From assembly GCF_033807715.1 (NCBI RefSeq), contig NC_084587.1, positions 12,742,517 to 12,806,516 on the forward strand: a DNA stretch of 64,000 nucleotides, read 5' to 3'. The notes under the pieces were generated by a model. The model was given only the letters and a program-made list of their open reading frames with translations. It did no database searches and was not told where the DNA came from. The position numbers and the translations under genes are program-made. This document shows positions 47,374 to 57,965 of this stretch, piece after piece (position 1 is the first letter of the stretch; the number at the start of each line of letters is the position of its first letter). The DNA is from Cololabis saira. Lineage: Eukaryota > Chordata > Actinopteri > Beloniformes > Belonidae.

Positions 47374-47711
47374 CTGGGTGCACGTTACGGTTCAGGCGAA
47401 GAAGCGGCCGAAGAAATGGCATAAATTGCGGCAAAATTACACGATTAATTGAAAATGGCCGACTTCCTGTTCGGTTTCGGCCATGGCGCCAAGACACTTT
47501 TCTTTAAGTTGCGACATTATACAGGTGTGTACCGATTTTCGTGCATGTACGTCAAAACCGTCTTGTGGGGCTTGAGACACAAAGTTTTCTAGGGGGCGCT
47601 GTTGAGCCATTTTGCCATGCCCATTAATGCAAACCATGAAATATCAAATTTTCCGCCAGGCCTGGCTTGCGTGCAAAATTTGGTTACTTTTGGCACGGCT
47701 TTTGGCACGGA
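47312..47711 (-). repeat. GGGCCCGAGC-type repeat, inverted partial copy
   Basis: Matches 9935-10285 in inverted orientation, including AGGAAGTCGGCCATTTT, AGCGCCCCCTAGAAAACTTT and GCACGCAAGCCAGGCC. The outer 130 bp of the repeat (GGGCCCGAGC start) are missing at the Rex1 side. The inner side passes directly into the hAT transposase frame. Confidence 0.8.
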
Positions 47712-48610
47712 GGACGAAGGAGTTTCTCAGTTTGTTGGTCCTGCACTTGGGGAGGAGCAGCCTCTCACTGAACCGGCTTCTCTGGCGGGTGATGACAGTG
47801 TTGCAGAGTGTGGCTGGTGTTGTCCAAGATAGCCAGGAGTGTGTGCATTGTTCTCCTCTCTGCCACTGTCTCCAGAGGGTCCAGCTTTGTGCCAACCACA
47901 GAGCTGGCGCGCCTGATCAGTTTCTCCAACCTGGAGAGGTCTTCCTTTTGAAGTGCTCACTCCCCAGCACACCACAGCGTAGGACAGGACGATGGCGACC
48001 ACAGACTGATAAAACAACCCCAGGAGCTTATTGCAGATGTTGAAAGATCTTCAGGAAGTACAGTTGCCTCATGTTACTTGTCCAGTCCAGCTTGTTGTTC
48101 ATCCACAGTCCAAGATATTTATAGGTCTGCATGACCTCCACCTCCTCCGCTCCTAACAGAACTGGTCTAGGACTGGGTCTGTCCCTCCCGAAGTGGATGA
48201 CGAGTTCCTTAGTCTTTGAGGTGTTGAGCTGCAGGTTGTTTGTGTGGCACCAGACAACAAAGTTCCTCACCAGGCTCCTGTAATCCTCCTCATCTCTGAT
48301 ACACCCCATGACGGCCGTGTCATCTGCGGACTTCTAGATGTGACATGTTTCAGAGTTGTAGCAGAAGTCCGTGGTGTAGAGTGAAGAGGATGGAGGACAG
48401 CCCAGTCCCCTGTGGAGATCCAGTGCTGCTAACCACAGTGTCAGACGTGATATCTTTCAGCCTGACATACAGTGGTCTGTTGGTGAGGTAGCTGGATATC
48501 CAAGCAACCAGGCAGGGTTGCTTGGATATAAGTATTTTGTTTGACAATTTCAAATAGTGTGCATGAATTTTGTTCATGGAAACATTTGCCAATAATTATT
48601 CCCAAACTGA

Positions 48611-49995
48611 GAACATAATAATCAAACATTGCCCTGGGGAGACAAGTCAGGATGAGCTCAAAGCCTTAAGCGTTTATGTCCCAGCTGTCAAGTGCTGATG
48701 CTGATGAAGTTCTGTTTTATTTTTTAACTTAATAAAAGAACAGAAAAAAAAGCACAAATATTTCCAGAATGTGTTACCTGTGGTGTCCTGCATTTGACAG
48801 CAAGTGGAGGCAACCACAAAATGACAAAGCCATGTACTGGATTCCTGTTTTGTTTCCTTCAGCGCTGCTGCTTGTAGAATATTGATCCTCCCATCATGAA
48901 ATTACCCATATGCTGTTGCTTATTTAGAGCCCATTCAACTGTTCCTTTCAACACTATATTACTACAATGATCAAAAGCTAGATTATACTTAATCCTATGG
49001 CTCAAAAACATTCACATCAAATTTAGTTTTTATCTCAGTGTTGATTTTGCTTTCAAAATAACACCAGTTTTGAGATGGATGGAAAGATGAAAAGGAAAAG
49101 TCACAAAGGGATTGGTAGTGGGTGCATTTCTCTCCATTAATGAATCTGATCCATTTCAGACTGGCGGTTGTAATGCAGACTGAAAGAAGTTTTGGCGTAC
49201 CAAAGAACCAGAGTAATATTGATCAAAAGCTTAATCTTAGAACATTACCATAGATCAAAGAAAACATTCCAGAGTCTTGGCTTTCATCAGCTCCCTCTTG
49301 GCACATGTATAAACACTGAAATGTCACAATGGGAGTCACACCAGAATTGCACCAGTAAATAATAACTAGAAACATGAAATATTTATTATTTTATAGGCTG
49401 TACGTGTTGTAATTACCCTACACTTGGCTATTTCTGTCTCTTCCATCTTTCTTCCTCCCTCCCTCCCTTTCTCAGTAGAACAGAATATTGGTTTCAAACT
49501 AAACTGGGTCATACAAAGCAGTGAATCTGTCATCAGCCACTTACATGATGGATCCATTTTTCATGTTTTTAGCACTAGTTTCAAATGTAGGAAGACAGCA
49601 TGAGAGGACAGGGGGAAGTTTTAGGCAGATTTTTTTTCTATTTTGTCATGTAATCACATATTGGATATATTCAAGCAATATTTTAATATCAATTCCTTTG
49701 GAGTGGCAAAAACATATTAATGTGGGGACTAGAGGGTAGTTAGTTGTACCATATTACAAAAAAATAAGTTCACTTCCCCCAAGCAGTCTTAAAACTCATC
49801 TATCTGTATTAGAAACTCATTATTATGAAGCCTGTCTTTAAAGATGCGTGTTTGGGTTCTGCTGTAAATGTGGTGATGTCAGTGAGCTGGTTCAGACAGA
49901 CAAACAACTCAAGCACCACTTAGTGGTTACATATTATACATCATATATATACACCCCTATACCCACACACACACGCACGTGCACACGCACACACA

Positions 49996-50033
<38 letters not shown>

Positions 50034-50321
50034 GTATCTCCACTTGTAAGATGTAGTGCACTGAAAGAGAGATGGAATCCTAAGAGAACCAATAGCAGTG
50101 TTTAAACTTATCACATGAGTTTCTGGAGTGAATTTTGAAAACTCCTTTTCGCTGGTATCTTCACAGGGAGGAGCCTGAGAAATCATTTTAAAAAGTATTT
50201 GTATGCCATTTTTCTTGGCAGAGAAAATAATAAATACTCAACAATAAGTAAGGTAAATTCACTATTCTGTGGTTTATTGTGCTGTATTTGATCATTTAAT
50301 AATGTTAAACTGAAAAAAAGG
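48611..50321. other. No recognisable gene; one (CA)n tract
   Basis: No coding motif. A (CA)n tract of about 85 bp with variants lies at 49950-50033. Confidence 0.5.
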
Positions 50322-50951
50322 GTGTCCCAGGGAAGACCCAGGACACGCTGGAGAGACTATCGGTGCGTCCGAAATGCCATACTAAACAGTATATACTAAA
50401 AAGTATACTTAAGTTTGGCACACTTTTGAGTAAATATCAGTAGTGTGCATTAATTTGGACGTACTACTCAGAGCCACACGGCACTTCCTGCCGTAGGGAG
50501 GCGGGGGGGGGGGTTGTTACCATGGTAACCTGTCACAGCAGCGGTAGCAGCGCACCGCTCTGCTCTTTCCCGTTTATCCTGGCCGAAATAAGATTACATC
50601 ATATAATATTATTTATACGAATATTATAATATTAATATTATATAATAATATTATTATACTTATGACATATACGTATTAGCTTACTTAGCAACCAAACACC
50701 GCTGCATTGCATTGTGGGAAGAGTATGGATAGAGCACACTATTGAGTACGTTCTAATGTTTCGGACGCACTAAAAAATGTTGCATACTCATTTTGCATAC
50801 TCATTAGGGTGGAAGTATGCAATTTTGGACGCAGCCTATGTCTTTCGGCTGGCCTGGGAACGTCTCGGACTCCTCTCAGTAGAGCTATAATAGGTGTCTA
50901 GGGTGAGGGAATTCTGGGCATCTCTGTTGAGGCTGCTTCCCCCGCGACCAC
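50322..50951 (+). mobile_element. RTE-type LINE 3' fragment split by a MITE
   Basis: GGAAGACCCAGGACACGCTG on the left and TCTTTCGGCTGGCCTGGGAA on the right are consecutive in the other RTE copies (for example 55866-55915). The 475 bp between them are a separate element. Only the last ~160 bp of the LINE coding end are present. Confidence 0.9.
50361..50836. mobile_element. MITE with GGTGCGTCCGAAAT ends
   Basis: CGGTGCGTCCGAAATGCC on the left and ATTTTGGACGCAGCC on the right are inverted. A 3- to 4-bp duplication (TAT or CTAT) can be read at the junctions, closer to PIF/Harbinger than to hAT, but the exact ends are ambiguous by one base. The centre (50595-50670) is an AT-rich near-palindrome, and CATTGCATTGTGGGAAGAG is present. 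Confidence 0.8.
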
Positions 50952-51806
50952 ATCAATCAGTTTTTTTTTCTACTAAACAAAACTTTTTTCCCCTTATCTA
51001 TAGGCTACTAGTATTATTATACTATTATATATTGTACAAAAAAGTCATTTAAGAAAGTCATTAGTTTAAATAAAGTAACTTGAATTTGCTAGTGTGTTAT
51101 TACTGCTTTAGCGCTACTCTGTGGCTGCGTTATGAAACCGCTTATAAGTAACTTGGTGATGATAATATTATTTTCTGTCAAGCTACTAACAAATGCAGTC
51201 CTTCTTTAAAATACACAGAACGACATTAAACACATGAAAAACCCATGACGCACCTATGAACAATAGCACAGGACAGTCATGGAGCAGCAGCTCTCAGTCT
51301 CCTGAAGCGAGTGAGAGGATATGCAAATGAGGCGGATTTTCCGACGTATTTTTACACATATAATGGACGTTTTACCATTTAAAAGACCAAAAACAAAACT
51401 CAAGGTAAGTTATCAGTTGTATTTTTCACAGTTTAAACCACAACAAATCACTTGACACATATGTCTTACCATTTCAACAGCTCCAGGAGTTTTGCCGGGA
51501 GTCTGTGCCTACGTCTCTCCTGAATATTTGTGTGCACCTCTAATTAAGGCCCCCCTATGCTACAGGTGACAGGGAACTATACAGAATTGTGTGCGTCCGG
51601 AATCATGAAGATCCTGCTTTTATTTTATTGTATCTTTTCTAAATAAAGGCTTTTAATTCTCTATGAAATTGACGTTTTTGTGATAGTAAATAATAATTTA
51701 AGAAAAAAATAAAAATAAAAATTATTTATCAGATTTTCAATGTCATCTGGCGGACCAGATATTATTGGAGACAGGCCAATTTTGGGCCGCCAGTTGCCAA
51801 CCACTG
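50952..51806 (+). mobile_element. Probable internally deleted hAT derivative
   Basis: The right end ...GGGCCGCCAGTTGCCAACCACTG at 51806 resembles hAT ends of the CAGTGGTT type; no left partner was found. Inside is a small gene-like layout: ATG at 51363, MDVLPFKRPKTKLK up to a GTAAGT donor at 51405, a 76-bp intron ending ...TTTCAACAG, then LQEFCRESVPTSLLNICVHL and a stop at 51543, with AATAAA at 51642. The first exon resembles the short starts of some hAT transposases. This could be what remains after internal deletion. Confidence 0.4.
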
Positions 51807-51970
51807 CCATACGGTAACACTGTACCATTATTATTACTACCATTCTATTGTTAGCCCGGCATATTGATGATATTCACTGATCGTCTAGAGTCTACTACTA
51901 TAATAATGCACTTTGTGAGTCATTTCCACATTGCATATGATTGTATTTGGCTCTTTTCTTCTATTTACAG

Positions 51971-53027
51971 AATGAATGCAACAATCTTTTATAGTTCCTT
52001 ACGGGAGAAAACCAAACTAGCCCTCACTGTAGATCAGGGGTGTCAAATGTGCGGCCCGTGGGCCGCATGCGGCCGGAGAGAGATTTTCATGCGGCCCGTG
52101 AGAAGTTTCCAACGCAAAAAACCAAAATGTTGATTTACTAAAAAGGAAGGCATAAATAATTTCCATGAATCGCAGCATATCCGATAATACAAATCCATCG
52201 TTATTCCACAAATAGAGCAGTTTTCGACATTTTTTTTGTTTTCTAGAATGCATTTGCCGATTTTATTTCTTTGTAGACAGTCGTTTATTTTTATTAACTG
52301 ACTAATATTATATGTTTTCGCAGGAAAAATATCACTGCTAAAAAAGATGATAGAAGATATCTATTCAGAGAATTTCAGTTTTGAATACAAGGATAATGAC
52401 AAAGTAAAACAGTTAAAAGAGAAGTGCTGCCTTTTCGGCACACTGGCGTAAACATCCGCACCAATTTTTAAAAATAAATACACTTAATTGTACTGGAAAA
52501 ATCTCTAAATCAGAAAGAAACACTCTTGGATGTAATAAGAAAGATTTAGCTTTTAATTCAATTTCATGTAAAAAAGCGAAATATAAAAAAAACATGTTTC
52601 TGTTTATCTTTGTAAAATGATATTAAAAGTATGTTACATAATTTGAAAAAAAAAGAAATTTCAAGAAAAGATCCTAAAGAAATATATTTTACATAATTAG
52701 AGTGTAAACAAAGTGCATATTTCCTTTAAAAGTAACTAAACTGATATTGGATTAGATAACAATAGTAAAAAAAAGAATTAGAAAAAAACATTTTCGCACC
52801 GTTTTTGTTATTTTGAGCGTGCAGCCCGCGAGAAAAAAATTGGTCAAATCCGGCCCACCAAGAAAAATGAGTTTGACACCCCTGCTGTAGATGGTAGTGA
52901 TGATGAATTAGGCTTCAGTGATGAAGAAAACGAGTAGCTTGCAGCCCAGAAAAGCGAGAGTGAGGATGATGGAGACAGTGAGAATGATGAAGACTATGAG
53001 TCAGAGAATGAGGACAGTGAAGATGTT
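51971..53027 (+). pseudogene. Acidic protein exon split by a hAT element
   Basis: After an acceptor-like TTCTATTTACAG the sequence reads MNATIFYSSLREKTKLALTV and D to 52034. It resumes after the hAT at 52893 in the same frame with GSDDELGFSDEENE, then a TAG at 52935-52937. Reading past that stop gives LAAQKSESEDDGDSENDEDY and ESENEDSED. Such acidic stretches occur at the N-terminus of piggyBac-derived proteins and of many nuclear proteins, so the family is not determined. A dispersed repeat begins at 53028 and ends the exon. Confidence 0.45.
52035..52884. mobile_element. hAT nonautonomous element, 850 bp
   Basis: Ends CAGGGGTGTCAAATGTGCGG and ...GAGTTTGACACCCCTG with exact 8-bp duplications CTGTAGAT at 52027-52034 and 52885-52892. 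The subterminal GCGGCCCG on the left and CCGGCCCACC on the right are typical of this widespread vertebrate hAT family. No transposase is present. Confidence 0.95.
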
Positions 53028-53176
53028 TACATGCTCCAACAGAAAGTCGAATTGTTGCCTTAATCTGACCTATTTCGAATTTTTAAAAGCCACACCTTAG
53101 CCGGGCCGAACTGAAGCTCTTGAGATCGAGCTTTTAGTGCTTGATAATGCGGTCCTAATTCAAGTTATTTTGGTAT
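53028..53176. repeat. Second copy of the 24020-24390 repeat
   Basis: Inverted relative to the first copy: CAACAGAAAGTCGAATTGTT, TTGAGATCGAGCTTTTAGTG and CGGTCCTAATTCAAGTTATT. Truncated on the right, where a LINE tail starts. Confidence 0.75.
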
Positions 53177-53713
53177 CAGAATCAGAAAAAGATTTCAGAA
53201 TCAGAAAAAAGTTTTATTGCCAAGTACGTTACTGGACATACGAGGAATTTGTTTTGGCGTAGTTGGTGCAACAGATTTTTATAAATAATATATACATGGT
53301 AAATAATATATACATGGTAAAGTGATTCTGTGAGTTGAATGAGAGAGCGGTCCTAAAATGTTCGGGTGATCACAGTCCAAGTTTCCAAAGTGTGAGCTGA
53401 GTGTTAATGTAACGCATAGAGTGCAGATGAGTGTCATGACAGAGGAGCGGTGTGGGGGAGAGGAAGAGTGTCAGGGTGCGTTCTGGGCCTGATTAATAAG
53501 GCTAGTGGCAGATGGGAAAAAACTGTTTTTGTGGCATGAGGTTTTGGTCCTGGTGGACTGCAGCATTCTGCCAGAGGGGAGAGTCTCAAAGAGTTTGTGA
53601 CGTGGGTGAGAGCAGTCCTGGAGTCTTACAGGTCCTGGAGCAATTGCAGATTGCAGCCGATCACCTTCTCAGCAGGCCGAATGACACACTGCAGCCTGCC
53701 CGAGCGGTGTTTT
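53177..53713 (-). mobile_element. LINE 3' part, family uncertain
   Basis: The minus-strand end CTTGGCAATAAAACTTTTTT with CTGATTCTGA repeats is the 3' tail of a fish LINE. Further in, the DNA runs on in Rex1-like style (for example GTTTTTTCCCATCTGCCACT on the minus strand) without a long open frame. It stops abruptly where the RTE begins at 53714. A direct repeat AATAATATATACATGGTAA occurs at 53286 and 53305. Confidence 0.55.
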
Positions 53714-53714
53714 G

Positions 53715-54896
53715 TTGTTGGACTTCTGTGCTAGTCACAGTTTGTCCATAACAAACACCATGTTCAAGCATAAGGGTTTTCATCAGTGCACGTGGTACCA
53801 GGACACCCTAGGCCGGAGGTCAATGATCGACTTTCTTGTCGTTTCATCTGACCTTCGGCCGCATGTCTTGGACACTCGGGTGAAGAGAGGGGCTGAGCTG
53901 TCAACTGATCACCACCTGGTGTTGAGTTGGATGCGCTGGCGGAGGAGGAGGTTGGACAGACCGGGCAGACCCAAACGGATTGTGAGGGTCTGTTGGGAAC
54001 GTCTGGCCGAGCCCTCTGTCAGGGACGTCTTCAACTCCCACCTCCGGGAGAGCTTCTCTCAGATCCCGGGGGAGGCGGGGGACATTGAGTCCGAGTGGAC
54101 CATGTTCTCTGCCTCCATTGTCGACGCGGTGGCTCGAAGTTGTGGTCGCAAGGTCTCCGGTGCCTGTCGTGGCGGCAATCCTAGAACCCGGTGGTGGACA
54201 CCGGAAGTACAGGATGCCGTCAGACTGAAGAAGGAGTCCTACCGGGCTATGTTGGCCTGTGGGACTCCTGAAGCAGTAGATAGGTACCGGCAGGCCAAGC
54301 GAGCCGCAGCTCGGGCGGTCCTGGAGGCAAAAACCCGGGTCTGGGAGGAGTTCCGGGAGGCCATGGAGGAAGACTTACGGTCGGCCTCGAGGAAATTCCG
54401 AAGGACCGTTCGACGCCTCAGAAGGGGGAAGCAGTACTCTGCCTGCACCGTTTATGGTGTGGGTGGGGAGCTGTTGACCTCGACAGGGGACATTGTCGGA
54501 CGGTGGAAGAAATACTTCGAGGATCTCCTCAACCCGACTGACATGCCTTCCACTGAGGAAGCAGAGAGTGGGGACTCTGGGGTGTGCTCATCCATCACCC
54601 AAGCCGAGGTCACTGAGGTGGTTCATAAGCTCCTCAGTGGCAGGGCACCGGGGGTGGATGAGATTCGCCCTGAGTACCTCAAGTCTCTGGATGTCGTAGG
54701 GCTGTCTTGGTTGACACGCCTCTGCGACATCGCATGGAGGAAGGGGACAGTACCGTTGGAGTGGCAAACCGGGGTGGTGGTCCCTCTGTTTAAAAAGGGG
54801 GACCGGAGAGTGTGTTCCAACTACAGGGGGATCACACTTCTCAGCCTCTCCGGGAAAGTCTACGCCAAAGTACTGGAGAGGAGAAAAGGCCGATAG
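53715..54896 (+). pseudogene. RTE endonuclease end and reverse transcriptase N-terminal part
   Basis: About 390 codons. The endonuclease part begins DFCASHSLSITNTMFKHKG, with TLGRRSMIDFLVVSSDLRPH and the STDHHLVLSW box, whose Asp and His belong to the APE-type active site. After this come the linker TRWWTPEVQDAVRLKKESY, the template-contact region KLLSGRAPGVDEIRPEYLKS and VVVPLFKKGDRRVCSNYRGI. A frame change near 54880, after KVYAKVLER, leads into a premature TAG. The catalytic RT residues follow in the next frame. The upstream endonuclease half is missing through truncation, so the copy cannot act alone. Confidence 0.85.
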
Positions 54897-55429
54897 TTGA
54901 ACCTCGGATTCAGGAGGAACAATGCGGTTTTCGTCCCGGCCGCGGAACACTGGACCAGCTCTACACCCTCCGCAGGGTGCTCGAGGGTTCATGGGAATTT
55001 GCCCAACCAGTCTACATGTGCTTTGTGGATCTGGAGAAGGCATTTGACCGTGTCCCTCGTGCCATTCTGTGGGGGGTGCTCAGTGAGTATGGAGTCCGGG
55101 GCTCTCTATTAAGGGCTGTCCGGTCTCTGTATGATCGGAGCAGGAGTTTGGTTCGCATTGCCGGCAGTAAGTCAGACTTGTTCCCAGTGCATGTTGGACT
55201 CCGGCAGGGCTGCCCTTTGTCACCGGTCCTGTTCACAATTTTTATGGACAGGATTTCTAGGCGCAGCCAGGGGCCGGAGGGGATCCGGTTTGGGAACCAC
55301 AGGATTTCGTCTCTGCTTTTTGCGGATGACATTGTCCTGTTGGCTTCATCGGACCGGGACCTTCAGCATGTGCTGGGGCGGTTTTTCTCCGGGTGGGTAG
55401 AGAAGTCCTGCCTCAGGTGGAGGAGTTGA
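54878..55429 (+). pseudogene. RTE reverse transcriptase catalytic core
   Basis: Continues the broken frame with RPIVEPRIQEEQCGFRPGRG, motif A MCFVDLEKAFDRVPRAILWG, the LRQGCPLSPVLFTIFMDRI block, and the catalytic FADD box in RISSLLFADDIVLLASSDRD (near 55319-55330). After LQHVLGRF the frame breaks at a deletion of about 40 codons seen by comparison with typical copies of this LINE, then moves to the frame at 55393. Confidence 0.85.
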
Positions 55430-56020
55430 AGTATCTCGGGGTCTTGTTCACGAGTGAGGGAACGATGGAGTGGGAGATTGACAGACGGATCGGTGCAGCG
55501 TCCGCAGTTATGCTGTCGATGTACCGGACCGTCGTGGTGAAGAGGGAGCTGAGTCGAAAGGCGAAGCTCTCGCTTTACCGGTCAATCTACGCACCTACCC
55601 TCACCTATGGTCATGAACTTTGGGTAGTGACCGAAAGGACAAGATTGCGGATACAAGCGGCCGAGATGAGTTTCCTCCGCAGGGTGGCTGGACGCTCCCT
55701 TAGAGATAGGGTGAGGAGTTCGGTCACCCAGGAGGAGCTCTGAGTCGAGCTGCTACTCCTTCACATTGAGAGGAGTCAGCTGACATGGCTTGGGCATCTG
55801 TACCGGATGCCTCCTGGACGCCTCCCTAGGAGGTCTTCCAGGCATGTCCCACCGGGAGGGGCCTCGGGGAAGACCCAGGACACGCTGGAGAGACTATGTC
55901 TCTCGGCTGGCCTGGGAACGCCTCGGACTCCCCTCGGAGGAGCTGGAGGAAGTGTCTGGGGTGAAGGAAGTCTGGGCATCTCTGCTGAGGCTGCTGCCCC
56001 CGCGACCCGGGAACGGATAA
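55393..56020 (+). pseudogene. RTE C-terminal domain
   Basis: Starts REVLPQVEELKYLGVLFTSE and carries LSRKAKLSLYRSIYAPTLTY, then ERTRLRIQAAEMSFLRRVAG. A TGA at 55741-55743 (GGAGCTCTGAG, where another copy has CGG) interrupts it; it resumes with LLLHIERSQLTWLGHL and after one further frame change ends LLRLLPPRPGNG. The ATGG tail follows. Confidence 0.85.
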
Positions 56021-56055
56021 GCGGCGGACGATGGATGGATGGATGGATGGATATT

Positions 56056-57965
56056 TGTGACCAAAAAATTTGATTAGTGTTAAGAAATAAGTCAGCCTCA
56101 CATTTTGAAATCGGAAGAGACTGAGTTATCTATTTTGGACATTAATCTGTACAGTTTTGATAGTAATTTTGGGGTGTAGATTAAGTAATTCTGTCACCAT
56201 AATGGGAAATAGCAGATCCAGTTGGTTGAGTTAATATTTTTTTTACTTATTATGGACTTGAGTTGTTGGTATTATAAAAATGTGTGTTACTGCTAATCCC
56301 ATATTGAACAGTGATTGTGTTAAAAGGTACGACATTTTTCGATTATACGTTCTAAATGCTTTATTCCTTGGTCTCTCCACTGAGTGAAGTTTACAATCTT
56401 TTTATTATTTTTCAGAATGTCTGGGTTGTTCCAGATGGGTGTGCGATTACATGGAAAAAATGAGATTTTGGTTATTTTAAGGAAGTCCCACCAGGCTGTC
56501 AGAGAGGAACTAATACTTTAAAGCATTTATGGTGCTTGATGTTTTGACTGATAAATGGTAAATCCGAGATTTCCAAATCATTGCAAAACACTTGTTCTGA
56601 ATCCAGCCATTAACTATAGTGATTGATTTTTGCACCCAGTTTTAATAGGAGGCTTATATTAGCAGAGTTCATATTTGAGGGTAAACTTTTATTTTCCTTA
56701 ACGTTTAAGATCATTTTATGAAATGTTGGTGCTAATATGATCCAAAATTCTTTCAAAAATTTGGGCCTGGAGCTTTATTATTGGGCATATGCTGGAGAAC
56801 TTCATGGAGTTCTCCCATTGAGAGTGGTGAATCTAAAATTCATAACCTGCTCATGATGTAACTTTGGCAGGTTGATATTTCCAAGAAACTGATCAATGGT
56901 TTGGTCTAGTAGTGGATCAATTTGTGATGAGTATAATTTAGAGCAAAAATCTCTGAAGACCGAGTTTATTGAAAAGGGATCATGGCTGATATTCCCTGAT
57001 TGATCCTTAATGGATGTTATAGTTGTTTTTTCCTTGTTTACTTTTGATTGATTGGCTAGATATCCATCCATCCATCCATTGTCCACCGCATTATCCGAGT
57101 CCGGGTCGCGGGGGCAGCAGTCGGAGCAGGGATCCCCAGACTTCCCTCTCCCCGGACACTTCCTCCAGCTCCTCCGGGGGGACCCCAAGGCGTTCCCAGG
57201 CCAGCCGAGTGACGTAGTCACTCCAGCGTGTCCTGGGTCTTCCTCGGGGCCTCCTCCCGGTGGGACATGCCCGGAACACCTCACGAGGGAGGCGTCCAGG
57301 GGGCATCCTATACAGATGCCCGAGCCACCTCAGCTGGCTCCTCTCGATGTGGAGGAGCAGCGGTTCTACTCCGAGCTCCTCCCGGGTGACAGAGCTCCTC
57401 ACCCTATCTCTAAGGGAGCGCCCCGCCACCCTGCGGAGGAAACTCATTTCGGCCGCTTGTATCCGGGACCCCGTTCTTTCGGTCATGACCCAGAGTTCAT
57501 GACCATAGGTGAGGGTGGGAACGTAGATCGACCGGTAAATCGAGAGCTTCGCCTTTCGGCTCAGCTCCCTCTTCACCACGACGGACCGATACAATGACCG
57601 CATTACTGCGGCCGCCCCACCGATCCGCCTGTCGATCTCGCGCTCCGTTCTCCCCTCACTCGTGAACAAGACCCCAAGATACTTAAACTCCTCCACCTGA
57701 GGCAGGAACTCTCCCCCGACCTGGAGGGGGCTAGATATCTCCCTGCTCTATTGTCATGGGCAAAGTTCTCTAGACAAAGCCTTTGTACCAGAAACTGTGT
57801 TTTTGTATCAATTATTTTATTTGATTCTATCTTAGCTTTCCTTATTCTGTTAAGAATGTGTTCATCTGCAGAGACCCGGTAGGCATCCTCCAATGCTTTA
57901 ATAATATGATAATAATCTAATAGGTGATTTATGCTTCTACATCGAACCAGTGAAATATGCCCATC
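56056..57965 (-). mobile_element. L1-type LINE ORF2 remnant, split by an RTE
   Basis: Minus-strand blocks in order: RIRKAKIESNKIIDTKTQFL and NFAHDNRAGRYLA (57850-57745), an RTE insertion, NQSKVNKEKTTITSIKDQSG with FSINSVFRDFCSKLYSSQID (57050-56930), VLQHMPNNKAPGP near 56775, FWIILAPTFHKMILNVKENK and SANISLLLKLG (56750-56630), then AWWDFLKITKISFFPCNRTP with IWNNPDILKNN near 56420, and SLPISKCEADLFLNTNQIFW at the end. MPNNKAPGPDG and ISLLLKPGKD are L1 reverse-transcriptase landmarks, here damaged. A large part of the RT core is deleted. Confidence 0.8.
57064..57728 (-). mobile_element. RTE-type LINE insertion within the L1
   Basis: 665 bp flanked by the 10-bp duplication GGCTAGATAT at 57054-57063 and 57729-57738. 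On the minus strand the frame 57696-57091 is open for 201 codons, from MEEFKYLGVLFTSEGRTERE through AEMSFLRRVAGRSLRDRV and RLAWERLGVPPEELEEVSGE to LLRLLPPRPGLG. The tail is (ATGG)n. It is the least damaged C-terminus of this family here, hence probably the youngest RTE copy. It covers only the C-terminal domain. Confidence 0.93.

Larger units (their letters stand above)
45345..48610 (-). mobile_element. Rex1-like LINE split by a hAT/GGGCCC unit
   Basis: Minus-strand body: SSYLTNRPLYVRLKDITSDT with STGSPQGTGLSSILFTLHH (48592-48350, reverse-transcriptase motifs around the SPQGT box); MGCIRDEEDYRSLVRNFVVW and TYKYLGLWMNNKLDWTSNMR (48309-48040); FYQSVVAIVLSYAVVCWG and GPTNKLRNSFVLRA (48010-47712). 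The 3' end, with GGGATTAATAACGTTG and CAGAATCTGAATC, appears at 45345-45460 beyond the insertion. Frame changes show it is inactive. Confidence 0.8.
53714..56055 (+). mobile_element. RTE-type LINE, longest copy, 5'-truncated
   Basis: Runs from the C-terminal part of the endonuclease domain to the GCGGCGGACGATGG-(ATGG)n tail. Coding is held in successive frames 53712-54896, 54812-55429 and 55393-56020. The same element occurs at 8465, 50322 and 57064, and in decayed form at 40870. I place it in the RTE clade from motif memory; the exact subfamily is not assigned. Confidence 0.9.
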
